Below, piece by piece: positions 9,459 through 17,966 of a stretch of 64,000 bases of DNA (its first letter is position 1; every line of letters begins with the position of its first letter). The notes under the pieces are model-generated. The model had not been told where the DNA came from. It saw only the letters and a program-made list of their open reading frames with translations, and searched no databases. Source of the DNA: FEB-25 sp963726315. GTDB lineage: Bacteria; Chloroflexota; Anaerolineae; Anaerolineales; UBA4823. The position numbers and the translations under genes are program-made. Location of the stretch: NCBI GenBank assembly GCA_963726315.1, contig CAVSBZ010000005.1, forward strand, positions 1,116,001-1,180,000. The letters run 5' to 3'.

Positions 9459-10748
9459 ATGGATACATTAATCGAAACAGTGTTGGGGCGCGAAATCCTT
9501 GATTCGAGGGGCAATCCAACCGTGGAAGTCGAAGTGGTTTTATTGGATGGTTCGACTGGTCGAGCAGCAGTCCCCTCCGGTGCATCCACCGGAGTGCACG
9601 AAGCACTCGAGCTGCGCGATGGAGACAAGGCACGTTACCTGGGTAAAGGCGTTTTGAAAGCGGTGGATAATGTGAATGGTCCCATTGCCGAAGAGCTGTG
9701 CGGCTGGGATGCCACCGAGCAAAAACTGATCGACACAATCATGATCGATCTGGACGGCACTCCCAATAAATCGAAATTGGGGGCGAATGCCATGTTGGGC
9801 ACCAGCCTGGCGGTGGCAAAAGCAGCCGCGGCTTCACGAGCGTTGCCTTTATACCGCTATATAGGCGGCGTTTATGCCCATGTGCTGCCCGTTCCAATGA
9901 TGAATATTCTCAACGGTGGTGCACACACCGGCTGGCAATCGACTGACGCCCAGGAATTCATGGTTATGCCATTGGGCGCACCAAGCTTTGCTGAAGGCTT
10001 GCGCTGGAGTGCGGAAATTTACCACAATCTGAAGAGTGTGCTAAAAGAGCGCGGTTATACGGCACTGGTGGGCGACGAAGGTGGTTATGCCCCGGCCCTT
10101 AAAGCAAATAGCGAAGCGGTGGAGATCATCCTTACCGCGATTGAAAAAGCGGGTTATAAACCCGGCGAGCAGATTGGGATTGCGTTGGACCCTGCAGCTT
10201 CAGAGCTGTTCGATGACGAAACGCGCACCTATAATCTGCGCAAGGAAGGCAAAAAGCTTACTGGTGAGCAGATGGTGGCGTTCTGGAAGTCTTGGGTGGA
10301 CCAATACCCGATTGTATCCATTGAAGATGGACTGGCACAGGATGACTGGGAAAGCTGGGTGCTCATGACCCACGAGTTGGGCAGCCGCATTCAGATCGTG
10401 GGTGATGACTTGCTGGTCACCAACCCGGAGCGCGTCCGCCGGGCGATCAAAGAGAAAGCTGCCAATGCCTTGTTAGTCAAGCTTAACCAGATAGGCACCC
10501 TCACCGAGACGATCGAGGCGGTTGAGACTTGCCACCGGGCTGGATGGCGCGCCGTGACTTCACACCGTTCAGGTGAGACGGAAGACACCACCATTGCCGA
10601 TCTTGCGGTAGCCCTCAATATGGGACAGATCAAGACTGGCGCTCCTGCCCGCTCAGATCGGGTTGCCAAGTATAACCAGCTGATGCGAATTGAGGAGGAA
10701 TTGGGGGAGACGGCTAAATATGCCGGTTGGGACGCCCTTAGGCGATAA
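9459..10748 (+). CDS. eno: Enolase (phosphopyruvate hydratase)
   Basis: Glycolytic interconversion of 2-phosphoglycerate and phosphoenolpyruvate. At 429 residues it is of normal length. Seen: REILDSRGNPTVEVEV at the N-terminus, SGASTGVHEALELRDGD, the catalytic Glu207 in GDEGGYAP, metal ligands in VSIEDGLAQDDW and GDDLLVTN, catalytic Lys341 in LVKLNQIGTLTET, and SHRSGETEDTTIADLAV. ATG 9459 was preferred over an upstream TTG because GAGG lies 6 bases before it. A possible promoter (TTCACC 9410, 18 bp, TAAAAT 9434) lies just upstream. It ends at a hairpin shared with a convergent gene. Confidence 0.98.
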   Translation: MDTLIETVLGREILDSRGNPTVEVEVVLLDGSTGRAAVPSGASTGVHEALELRDGDKARYLGKGVLKAVDNVNGPIAEELCGWDATEQKLIDTIMIDLDGTPNKSKLGANAMLGTSLAVAKAAAASRALPLYRYIGGVYAHVLPVPMMNILNGGAHTGWQSTDAQEFMVMPLGAPSFAEGLRWSAEIYHNLKSVLKERGYTALVGDEGGYAPALKANSEAVEIILTAIEKAGYKPGEQIGIALDPAASELFDDETRTYNLRKEGKKLTGEQMVAFWKSWVDQYPIVSIEDGLAQDDWESWVLMTHELGSRIQIVGDDLLVTNPERVRRAIKEKAANALLVKLNQIGTLTETIEAVETCHRAGWRAVTSHRSGETEDTTIADLAVALNMGQIKTGAPARSDRVAKYNQLMRIEEELGETAKYAGWDALRR

Positions 10749-10755
10749 AAACATC

Positions 10756-10787
10756 AACAACGGCGCATCCTAGGATGTGCCGTTGTT
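10756..10787. terminator. Bidirectional terminator between eno and the zinc-ribbon gene
   Basis: AACAACGGCGCATCC (10756-10770) and GGATGTGCCGTTGTT (10773-10787) form a near-perfect hairpin with only two loop bases, followed by ATTTAA on the plus strand. It overlaps the last codon and stop of the minus-strand gene, so one structure serves both convergent genes. Confidence 0.8.
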
Positions 10788-11369
10788 ATTTAACCGATCT
10801 TCGAACTCATCATCCTCGAACGTTTCCAGCTCGAGTAATTCTTGATCTAAAAATGGCTGGACGGGAGAAGCTTCACCTTCGACCGGTGACGGTCTGGTGA
10901 CGTCATCCATGGTCATATTTTCGCGTCGCTTCCCTGGCGAAGGGGTGCCACAATAGGGACATAGATTCCAGGATAACTCCATCAGTTTACGGCAATTGTG
11001 GCAGGTTTTTCGGATTCGGGTGTGGCAAGTTGGGCACACCATCCATGCTGCCTCGGTCTTGCGTCCGCAGCCCGGACAAACCGGGACATCTTCAATCGAT
11101 TGCAGGAGTGCCTCTTCTTCCAGGGTATGCTGGTACTCCTCCTCGATTGTGTGAGATGGTCGTAAAATAAGATAGATCACGATCCCTGGGAGGAATAACA
11201 ATGCAACGATGATAATGGACAGGATGCGGATGACCTGGTCACGCGTGCGGGTACGAATATCACGGTATGTCCAGATGATCAAGCTCACCCATAATGCCAC
11301 CAGGAACGCAGCACCCCAGGCAGCAAGTACCGTGATAAGATTACTTATTGTCCGTGGATCAACGGTCAT
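10770..11369 (-). CDS. Membrane protein with double zinc ribbon
   Basis: The 199-residue product has two hydrophobic helices near residues 8-32 and 44-66. A cytoplasmic region follows with two Cys4 zinc-ribbon halves (CPGCGRKTEAAWMVCPTC and CHNCRKLMELSWNLCPYC) and then an acidic C-terminal tail. The domain type is often seen in uncharacterised proteins that pair membrane anchoring with metal-stabilised protein contacts. No enzymatic motif is visible. The start at 11369 was chosen because AAGGAGA lies 6 bases upstream; a longer frame to 11435 has no such site. It is divergent from radC and convergent with eno. Confidence 0.8.
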   Translation of the reverse strand: MTVDPRTISNLITVLAAWGAAFLVALWVSLIIWTYRDIRTRTRDQVIRILSIIIVALLFLPGIVIYLILRPSHTIEEEYQHTLEEEALLQSIEDVPVCPGCGRKTEAAWMVCPTCHTRIRKTCHNCRKLMELSWNLCPYCGTPSPGKRRENMTMDDVTRPSPVEGEASPVQPFLDQELLELETFEDDEFEDRLNNNGTS

Positions 11370-11459
11370 CGCTTTCTCCTTCGGTTGATTATAGCATCTG
11401 GCGCTAAATTCAATAACCATCTTTTGCAAGGTCATTAATCTAAGTTGGAGTGGTCAAAC

Positions 11460-12170
11460 ATGCCCCCTGTTCAGACTAACCTTTATACAATCAAGGATAT
11501 GAGTGAGGAAGAACGTCCGAGAGAGCGGTTGGCGAAACTCGGACCGCAATCATTGAGCACGGCAGAGCTGCTGGCAATCCTGCTGAGGGTGGGCGTGGTG
11601 GGTGAGACCTCAGTCCAGATGGGGCAGAGGCTGCTGCAGACGTTTGGGGGGATTTCTGGGCTGCACCGGGCATCTTTTGATGAATTAAGCAGCCAGAAAG
11701 GCATCAAGCTCGCCAAGGCGGCGCAGATCAAGGCAGCGATTGAGCTTGGCAGACGGTTGGTGCTCGAATCTCCGGAGGAGCGTCCCACAGTGCACAGCCC
11801 TGCGGATGCGGCCGAGATGGTCCAATATGAGATGAGCGCCTTGGAGCAGGAAGAATTACGGGTGATGCTGCTGGATACCCGCAACCGGGTGCAGTACATC
11901 GAAACGGTATACCGCGGCTCAGTCAATTCCTCCCAGGTGCGCATCGCTGAAATCTTCAAAGCTGCTATCCGGCGCAACGCGACCAATCTGATCGTCATCC
12001 ACAACCATCCCTCGGGTGACCCGACGCCGAGTCCGGATGATGTTGCCATCACCAGGGCGATCCTGCAGGCGGGAGAGTTGCTGGACGTAAAACTGCTCGA
12101 CCACATTATCATCGGCAGTGGAAAATTCGTTTCGTTGAAGGAGAGGGGATTGGGTTTTAGCCAGGGATGA
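11460..12170 (+). CDS. radC: RadC/JAB-domain DNA repair family protein
   Basis: About 236 residues. The N-terminal helix-hairpin-helix part (PRERLAKLGPQSLSTAELLA) precedes a JAB/MPN metalloprotease-like domain. This carries HNHPSGDPTPSPDD, in which His181, His183 and an Asp form the zinc site after a conserved Glu in AEIFKAA. The family is conserved and was named for a repair phenotype later disputed in E. coli, so its true activity is open. GGAG 9 bases before ATG 11460 decides the start over a TTG at 11445. It ends 7 bp from the convergent acylphosphatase gene with no clear terminator between. Confidence 0.95.
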   Translation: MPPVQTNLYTIKDMSEEERPRERLAKLGPQSLSTAELLAILLRVGVVGETSVQMGQRLLQTFGGISGLHRASFDELSSQKGIKLAKAAQIKAAIELGRRLVLESPEERPTVHSPADAAEMVQYEMSALEQEELRVMLLDTRNRVQYIETVYRGSVNSSQVRIAEIFKAAIRRNATNLIVIHNHPSGDPTPSPDDVAITRAILQAGELLDVKLLDHIIIGSGKFVSLKERGLGFSQG

Positions 12171-12177
12171 AGACGGA

Positions 12178-12471
12178 TCAAACCGTCGATGTTACGTCAA
12201 AACCAGAGAATTCACCACTGTAAGTGAGCCATTCGAAGTCAAGATCGGTCACTGAGGCCATTGGTGGTCCTTCCCGCAAGGCATTCAGCAGCAGCTCTAG
12301 ATTCTGGCGTGATCCTTCCGCGGTTACTTCAACCGCACCATTCCAACGGTTGCTTACCCAGCCGGTGAGATTGAGCTGGTAAGCTTGTTCGAGAACAAAA
12401 TAGCGGAAGCTCACACCCTGTACCCGTCCGGTCACGGTAGCGTGCAAGCGAGAATTTGTTTCATCCATCAT
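12178..12471 (-). CDS. acyP: Acylphosphatase
   Basis: Small (97 aa) ferredoxin-fold enzyme that hydrolyses the carboxyl-phosphate bond of acylphosphates. The active-site loop is GRVQGVSFRYF, where the second Arg binds phosphate, and the catalytic Asn lies in GWVSNRWNGAVEV. Length is typical (90-100). Two tandem ATG codons lie at the start and either may be used. It is the last gene of the minus-strand run from mvaD and stands 106 bp after the AEC transporter gene. Confidence 0.95.
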   Translation of the reverse strand: MMDETNSRLHATVTGRVQGVSFRYFVLEQAYQLNLTGWVSNRWNGAVEVTAEGSRQNLELLLNALREGPPMASVTDLDFEWLTYSGEFSGFDVTSTV

Positions 12472-12577
12472 GTTGGCTCAAATCTGTAGGAAACCACTCG
12501 CATTATAGCAAGCAAAGTTCACATCTCCAAATAGGATACATCCTGTAAAGAATAACATTTTACTTCTATAATCCATC

Positions 12578-13489
12578 CTATGCTCCTAAAAAGGCGAGCA
12601 AAGGGGTTAATGTCAATGGGCTCAACAAGGTGGTGACCAACACGGCTGCAGTGACGAAGGTAGGTTCTGCATCAAACTCAGTTGCCAGGATGGTGGTCAG
12701 CACGGCAACCGGCATGGCGGCTTCCAGCACTACTGCCTGGTAGGCTGGTCCACTGATGCTAAACAACCTGCATAATCCGATTGCCAGAACCGGGGCAACC
12801 AACAGGCGCATGCTGCTGGTGAGCACGAGGGGTAGGACACGACCATTCAAGTGAATATTTACCAGTTGCATACCGAGCAACACCAGCATGCAAGGAATGG
12901 AAGCATTACTTAGCAATGTCACTGTCCGGTCCAACCCAGACGGCAATTGCCAGCCGAAGTGGAGGAAGATAATGCCAAGTATCAGGGCGTATATGGCAGG
13001 GAATTTTACCAGTCCCTTGATTGCATTCCATACACTCATCGATCCTGAAGAGGCAATCACGATACCTACGGTATTGGTGAACATGGCATTGATCACGAAG
13101 AATACACTCGCAAAGGCAAGTGCTTCTTCTCCAAAAGCGAAGTTGGTAAGGGGTAGCCCATAATTACCTGCGTTCATGAACATCGCGGTTATGAGGACGG
13201 CAGCCAACGTTTTGCGGTCAAACTTAAGCATGCCGCCGACCACCCAGGTAATACCACCAACACATACCATGAGGATCACCGCAAATAGGAGCGTTTGTAG
13301 GATATCCTGGTTACTCAGGTGGCTGCTTGTGATCAGCTTAAACACCAGGATGGGGCTGAAGACATAGAAGATAATTTGTGAAAGCGGACGGGGATTGATC
13401 TTTAAAAATTTTGCGAGGGCAAAACCAATGCTTGCTACCAGTAAAATGGGGAATAGATTATTGAAGAAGAGCGCAAATAATTCGCTCAA
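12578..13489 (-). CDS. AEC-family (auxin efflux carrier-like) transporter
   Basis: 303 residues with about ten hydrophobic segments arranged as two five-helix halves, as in the AEC/PIN family. Recognisable pieces are NNLFPILLVASIGFALAK, MNAGNYGLPLTNFAFGEEA in the crossed-helix region, and LLGMQL plus EAAMPVAVLTT in the second half. Bacterial members export or import organic acids such as malate; the substrate here cannot be read from sequence. Its start overlaps the stop of the HEAT-repeat gene by 4 bp (ATGA), which indicates translational coupling. Confidence 0.93.
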   Translation of the reverse strand: MSELFALFFNNLFPILLVASIGFALAKFLKINPRPLSQIIFYVFSPILVFKLITSSHLSNQDILQTLLFAVILMVCVGGITWVVGGMLKFDRKTLAAVLITAMFMNAGNYGLPLTNFAFGEEALAFASVFFVINAMFTNTVGIVIASSGSMSVWNAIKGLVKFPAIYALILGIIFLHFGWQLPSGLDRTVTLLSNASIPCMLVLLGMQLVNIHLNGRVLPLVLTSSMRLLVAPVLAIGLCRLFSISGPAYQAVVLEAAMPVAVLTTILATEFDAEPTFVTAAVLVTTLLSPLTLTPLLAFLGA

Positions 13490-14517
13490 TCTTCGTCATC
13501 CTCGGGCATGAGCTCATCCAAATCCTCATCCAGGTCATCCTCAGAAGATTCATCATCCTCATTCCCATCTTCGGCTAGTTCTAATAATGTCAAGTCTCTC
13601 ATTTCCACAGTAAAATCCAGATTTTCCAGGGCGTTATCGATCTGGTTTGCTTCTTCGTCATCATCGGTGTTTTCCAGCAAATTCTCAAGTGCCCTGCGAA
13701 CTCTGGGTCCACCCACCTGGGATAAAGCCCAAACGGAAGCCATCCGCACGTCCAGGTCGCTGTCCTCAAGTAGTTCCAAAAGCACAGGGACGGCAGCAGT
13801 TATTTCCAGCTCACCGGCTGAACTGGCAGCTTCTGCCCTTACCAGCGGGTCATTGTGGGTGAGCATTTTCATCACCTGAGGTTTCCAGCGAGAATTGGCA
13901 GAACGACCCATGGCGAATAACGCTGTGATCAACCAGTCTTTGTCTGGTGAGGCATAGGCTTGTTCAATCAGCCCGGGCACTTCCTTGCGGGAGGAGAATC
14001 CCAGAGCTTCCAATGCTCTGCGGCGGACCAGGGTCGTATCTGAGCCAGCAATCAAGTTGAGCAGGCATTCTTCTACCTGCTTCAATTTTTTAGGTTGAAT
14101 ATCTTCTACTTCCCCTAGATATATATATGTAGCGAGCGCTCCGGCAGAGGCTGCGCGTACATCCGCATCAGGATCATGCTGTGACATATTCACAAAAGTA
14201 GGCAGCAAGTCAACCAGCTCATACTCACGCAGGATTTGTATCGCCCTGAGGCGTACTCCCGGCTCACTGTCTTTTAAACCGATGCGTCCCACTTCTTCAA
14301 AGGAAAGCAAGTCATCTGCCAGATGGATTTCTTCCAGGTCTTCCAGCAAGGCTTGGCGGCGTCTCACAGTAACTTTAGGCCAGGATTCTGCCAGAACTTG
14401 CGCATCAGTCGGTTCCAGATCAGTTAAGCGATTCAGATAACGTGGAGAAAAGGGCGTACTTTCATCAAGCAGTGCATCGATCAACTTGTTTATTGGAATG
14501 GGTTGTGGAATAGCCAT
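13486..14517 (-). CDS. HEAT-repeat protein with acidic tail
   Basis: 343 residues. From about 55 to 270 it is made of HEAT/armadillo-like helical pairs (for example DLLPTFVNMSQHDPDADVRAAS, which is part of a repeat, and VPVLLELLEDSDLDVRMAS). It ends in a highly acidic tail of more than 25 Asp/Glu-rich residues. No signal peptide or membrane helix is present, so it is probably a cytoplasmic scaffold. It starts 9 bp after the RseP-type protease gene and overlaps the AEC gene by 4 bp, so the three are co-expressed. Catalytic residues of phycobilin-lyase-type HEAT proteins are not evident. Confidence 0.85.
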   Translation of the reverse strand: MAIPQPIPINKLIDALLDESTPFSPRYLNRLTDLEPTDAQVLAESWPKVTVRRRQALLEDLEEIHLADDLLSFEEVGRIGLKDSEPGVRLRAIQILREYELVDLLPTFVNMSQHDPDADVRAASAGALATYIYLGEVEDIQPKKLKQVEECLLNLIAGSDTTLVRRRALEALGFSSRKEVPGLIEQAYASPDKDWLITALFAMGRSANSRWKPQVMKMLTHNDPLVRAEAASSAGELEITAAVPVLLELLEDSDLDVRMASVWALSQVGGPRVRRALENLLENTDDDEEANQIDNALENLDFTVEMRDLTLLELAEDGNEDDESSEDDLDEDLDELMPEDDED

Positions 14518-14526
14518 TTTATTAAA

Positions 14527-15606
14527 TTATGGTGTTGGCATAATGGTTGGTATGTGGATGGGATTAATTATATCCTGTGCGTTGATATAAATCATCAAAA
14601 TGATCAGTAATAAAAAAGCAATCGATGAAACCCATATTTCGTACTTAATCGGGATGCGCTTATGGAGGATAAGCTCAGGGAGGGCAAACACAATTTTTCC
14701 CCCATCCAACGGTGGGATGGGAAGCAAGTTCAAAATACCGAGGGATATGCTGATGCTGGCGAAAAATAACATGATATTAACGATATTCGGCACACCCGGC
14801 GTACTGGGGGTTTGACGCACTGATTTATACATCGTGAACATCCCAACGATACCTGTTACGCGTCCCTCAGCTGGATTGGATTGGCCTCGAATGATCTGAC
14901 CAACCAGACCATATAATTCCTTGACGTAATCGGTCAGAGTCCTGAAGCTTTCGGGAATGCCACCCAGGATGGTAAATGCTTTCTGAGGGTAGCCCATGCT
15001 CATACCCACCGCACCAGTGTCGCCGGGGTTTGCTAACGGGGTTATGGTTACTGATTGGGAGACACCATTGCGTTCATAAACGAAAGTCAGGGGTTTACCC
15101 AGGTTGGAATAAATCTCATTTCTAATTGCATCCGCAGTGTGGTATTTCGTACCTCCGACACTTACCAGGATGTCACCCGGTTGTAATCCAGCCACATAAG
15201 CAGGTAAGCCTGGCTCAAGAGTTGCCACCTGGATATGATTGCGATCAGGTAAGGTGCCGATAATGGCGAATATGGCGAAAAACAGGACCACGGCCAGCAG
15301 GATGTTCATGATCGGACCTGCCGTGAACATGGCGATGCGCTTCAACGGGCTGGCAGCCGCCATACCACCTTTGATCTCAGGGTCGGTTTCACCTTTCGGG
15401 CGCACAAACCCGCCCAGGGGCAGCCAGTTCAAGGTAAATTTCGTGCCCCCAGCTTCAAAAAGGGTCAATGCACGTGGTGGAAATCCGAACCCAAATTCTT
15501 CGACTTCAATCCCTAACAATCTGCAGGCGATGAAATGTCCAAATTCATGGATAAAAATCAGCAGAATTAACCCGATTGCAAATTCAATGATAAATTCGAT
15601 AGTCAT
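14527..15606 (-). CDS. rseP: RseP-type site-2 membrane metalloprotease (M50)
   Basis: Intramembrane zinc protease. The zinc-binding HEFGH lies at residues 20-24 in the first membrane helix. A PDZ domain spans about residues 120-200 (YVAGLQPGDILVSVGG), and the third zinc ligand sits in NLLPIPPLDGG near the C-terminal helices. The 359-residue size and single PDZ domain fit the Gram-positive/Chloroflexota form. Substrates are probably anti-sigma factors or signal-peptide remnants, but none is encoded nearby. AAGGAAAAA directly precedes the ATG. It lies 185 bp downstream of mvaD. Confidence 0.94.
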   Translation of the reverse strand: MTIEFIIEFAIGLILLIFIHEFGHFIACRLLGIEVEEFGFGFPPRALTLFEAGGTKFTLNWLPLGGFVRPKGETDPEIKGGMAAASPLKRIAMFTAGPIMNILLAVVLFFAIFAIIGTLPDRNHIQVATLEPGLPAYVAGLQPGDILVSVGGTKYHTADAIRNEIYSNLGKPLTFVYERNGVSQSVTITPLANPGDTGAVGMSMGYPQKAFTILGGIPESFRTLTDYVKELYGLVGQIIRGQSNPAEGRVTGIVGMFTMYKSVRQTPSTPGVPNIVNIMLFFASISISLGILNLLPIPPLDGGKIVFALPELILHKRIPIKYEIWVSSIAFLLLIILMIYINAQDIINPIHIPTIMPTP

Positions 15607-15791
15607 TTTTTCCTTATATCAGCACGATGAGTGCTATCAAAACAGCTTGAAATAATTTAACCAAACGATTATATCTCTTACTGAAATGATTTTCCAGCCA
15701 GTACTCGTATATATAAACTAATTCTAACAGAACTCTAAGGGTTGAAGTGGATATTTGGAATAAGAAGTTGGTTTCTTTTTAAATTTTCAGA

Positions 15792-16766
15792 TTAAAACAG
15801 GTATGCAGCTCCGCCGGGATGGGCAGTGATCACTTCCATCACGCCTGGCAGCTGCAGTAATCGTAAGGCAATAGTTCCGGCATGCTCTCCAGTGCAGATC
15901 ACGTGCACATTCGGTCCCGCATCGATGGTGTAGCAAACCGCTAGTCCTGCATTGCGCCAGGTTTTGACCGTATGCATGATCTCAATTGTGGCGGGCTGCC
16001 AGTAGAGCAAAGCCGGTTGAGATGTGATCATCACTGCATGCATCAAGTTGCTGTCGAGCTCAACAATATCAGCGAGCTGGTCGAAGTCACGCTTCAGGAT
16101 GGCTTCCCGGCACTGGTCCAGGCGGCGGGGAGCATCCGCGATCCGTTGAGGCTGAAGGAGGCTGCTGGATGCTGTTGAATGCCCGCTGCTCGAGCTGGTT
16201 GTTTTTTCGTCCCGGCTTATCACTGCGATGCAGTCTACAATATCCCAATAATCGTCTGATGCTAAGGAAAACCCGTACGAGTCAGAATCGCTCGTGCCCG
16301 CCTGCCATTCTACGAAGCCGCCTGGTATCGATCGGCAGGCAGAGCCGGAACCAGTGCGCGCCAGGCGCGAGAGGTCCTTCTCATCCAGGTGGACTCCTGC
16401 TGCGGTTGAAGCCGCCAGGCTTAGGGCGGCAAACCCCGAGGCGGATGAAGCCATTCCCGCAGAGGCCGGGAAGTTATTCTCACTCTCCACCCTGGCGAAG
16501 AAGGGAATGCCTGCCAGGTTCCGCACCCGATCGAGGAAATTGCTCACCCGCTCAAAGGCTGTGCCTGTAACAACCTCTCCATTCAGAGAAAACTGGTCCC
16601 GCTCAAATACCTGCTCAAAGCTCACCATTGTCTGTGTGCTCAGCTCTGCCAGGTTCATGGAGATAGACCCGTTGGCGGGGATGTGCCACTGGGGATCGCT
16701 ATCTCCCCAGTATTTGATCAGGGCGATGTTTGGATGAGCCAGCGCCGTGGCGTATAAGTTGGTCAT
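15792..16766 (-). CDS. mvaD: Mevalonate-pathway decarboxylase (diphosphomevalonate decarboxylase family)
   Basis: GHMP-superfamily enzyme of isoprenoid synthesis that makes isopentenyl (di)phosphate by ATP-dependent decarboxylation. Seen: ALAHPNIALIKYWGD near the N-terminus, the glycine/serine-rich ATP loop PASAGMASSASGFAAL near residue 100, TGSGSACRSIPGGFVEW with the substrate Arg, and the C-terminal DAGPNVHVIC with the catalytic Asp. Chloroflexota have members of this family that act on mevalonate 5-phosphate instead of the diphosphate, so the exact substrate is open. AGGAGG before ATG 16766 sets the start. 324 residues is normal. No other mevalonate genes lie in the window. Confidence 0.93.
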   Translation of the reverse strand: MTNLYATALAHPNIALIKYWGDSDPQWHIPANGSISMNLAELSTQTMVSFEQVFERDQFSLNGEVVTGTAFERVSNFLDRVRNLAGIPFFARVESENNFPASAGMASSASGFAALSLAASTAAGVHLDEKDLSRLARTGSGSACRSIPGGFVEWQAGTSDSDSYGFSLASDDYWDIVDCIAVISRDEKTTSSSSGHSTASSSLLQPQRIADAPRRLDQCREAILKRDFDQLADIVELDSNLMHAVMITSQPALLYWQPATIEIMHTVKTWRNAGLAVCYTIDAGPNVHVICTGEHAGTIALRLLQLPGVMEVITAHPGGAAYLF

Positions 16767-17100
16767 CTGGAATTCCTCCTGAGACATAGTTTATCACTAT
16801 GGCTCGATCCTTATCTAAGGATCTACCTCGATTTTTTGGGCTAATTTATCTACCCTCAACCTGTGGATGAAAGTATTCCTTTTAAAGATGATACAAGAAA
16901 TCGATGCTGAAAAGGTTGCTTCGGGTTAATTATCCCTGTATACTGATAAAAGCTGCCTGACGACCTATGCCAGAGTCAGTGGAGCTGGTGCAGGCTGATC
17001 TATTTAAGCATAACGGTCAGGTGACAGGTGGAACTCCCCGGTAATCAATATCGAAAGTCGGTAGATGAGCTATAAAATCTCAGTGAAGGGTGGCCCTGAT
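16767..17100. other. 334-bp divergent region with promoter and long structured leader
   Basis: It separates mvaD (minus) from a lipoprotein gene (plus). After the plus-strand promoter at 16916-16944, about 150 bases are transcribed before the lipoprotein ATG. The leader contains complementary stretches (GTCAG...CTGAT around 16974-17000) and the run CAGGTGGAACTCCCCGG near 17020-17040. Just before the ATG, AGGG-TGG-CCCT folds over the likely ribosome-binding site. This suggests a regulatory RNA, but it does not match any riboswitch class I can name with confidence. Confidence 0.45.
16916..16944 (+). promoter_or_regulatory. Sigma70-type promoter of the lipoprotein gene
   Basis: TTGCTT (16916-16921), a 17-bp spacer and TATACT (16939-16944). 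Transcription would start near 16951. Confidence 0.65.
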
Positions 17101-17886
17101 ATGAAAAAGTCCATTCTAATACTGGTTGGATTGCTTCTGCTTTGCATTGTCGTAACCGCCTGTGGACCTGTGCGGACCATTGTCGATTTGGCAAGTACCC
17201 AGGTGGGATCGGTTATCGATGTAACGCAAACCACCCAGGAATTTACCACTTTGGATTTATCGACCCCCGAGTCACATGGCAGGAGTAAGCTACCTTCCTC
17301 ATCAGATCTGGCTGTCACACCCGCACCCGGGCAAACCATATTGTTTCAGGATGATTTTTCCGACCCAGACAGCGGATGGGACGTTTATTCTGATGAGGAT
17401 GTGGCGATTGGATATAAAGATGGTGGTTATAGCATCTCGGCGAATAAAGCCAATTGGTGCTTTTGGAGCACAATTTACCGAAAATTAAGTGATATTACCA
17501 TCGATGTGGATGCCCAAAAAATTGCCGGCTCCGATGGGGATGAATATGGTCTCATGTGCAGGTATAAGGACGAGGATAATTTTTATGTTTATACCATAAC
17601 AAGCAACGGGTATTATGCAGCGGGGAAATTTATTGATGGCGAATGGTCTGTCTTGGGCGCGCAAGAATGGGAATTTAATGATGTCATTCGCACTGGAGCA
17701 GGCGTAAATCATATAAAACTCACCTGCGCATATAATGATTTTACCCTGGAGGTTAATGGATCAGTCCTGGTCAACTTAACCGATCCGGATATAAGAGCTG
17801 GAGATGTGGGTGTATATGTGTGCGCTTATGACACTCCAGGGGTCGAAGTCCTGTTCGATAATTTCATTGTGTCTACTTCACCTTGA
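17101..17886 (+). CDS. Lipoprotein with a concanavalin-like beta-sandwich domain
   Basis: 261 residues. A lipoprotein signal (KKSILILVGLLLLCIVVTAC) places the modified Cys at residue 21. A Thr/Ser-rich linker follows to about 75, then a beta-rich domain with ILFQDDFSDPDSGWDVYSDE at its start, YGLMCRYKDEDNFYVYTI in the middle and VEVLFDNFIVSTSP at the end. That pattern is typical of laminin-G/LamG-like or DUF1080-like folds that bind carbohydrate; no catalytic residues are evident. It should be an outer-face lipoprotein. The start at 17101 is preferred over 17065 because the signal peptide begins there. A hairpin covers its ribosome-binding site. Confidence 0.82.
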   Translation: MKKSILILVGLLLLCIVVTACGPVRTIVDLASTQVGSVIDVTQTTQEFTTLDLSTPESHGRSKLPSSSDLAVTPAPGQTILFQDDFSDPDSGWDVYSDEDVAIGYKDGGYSISANKANWCFWSTIYRKLSDITIDVDAQKIAGSDGDEYGLMCRYKDEDNFYVYTITSNGYYAAGKFIDGEWSVLGAQEWEFNDVIRTGAGVNHIKLTCAYNDFTLEVNGSVLVNLTDPDIRAGDVGVYVCAYDTPGVEVLFDNFIVSTSP

Positions 17887-17966
17887 GGGATGTGGTCAAG
17901 AGGGTGAGAAATCCATCTTACAGGAAACCCGTCTATTGTAGTGCCCACGGTTTTAAACGGTTCTGA

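Noticed and set aside
16950..17060. T-box, cobalamin or other named riboswitch in the lipoprotein leader
   Set aside because: Only partial likeness to the T-box consensus and no full match to any class; reported only as an unresolved structured leader.
16950..17060. tRNA gene in the same leader
   Set aside because: No T-loop GTTC motif and no cloverleaf acceptor pairing.
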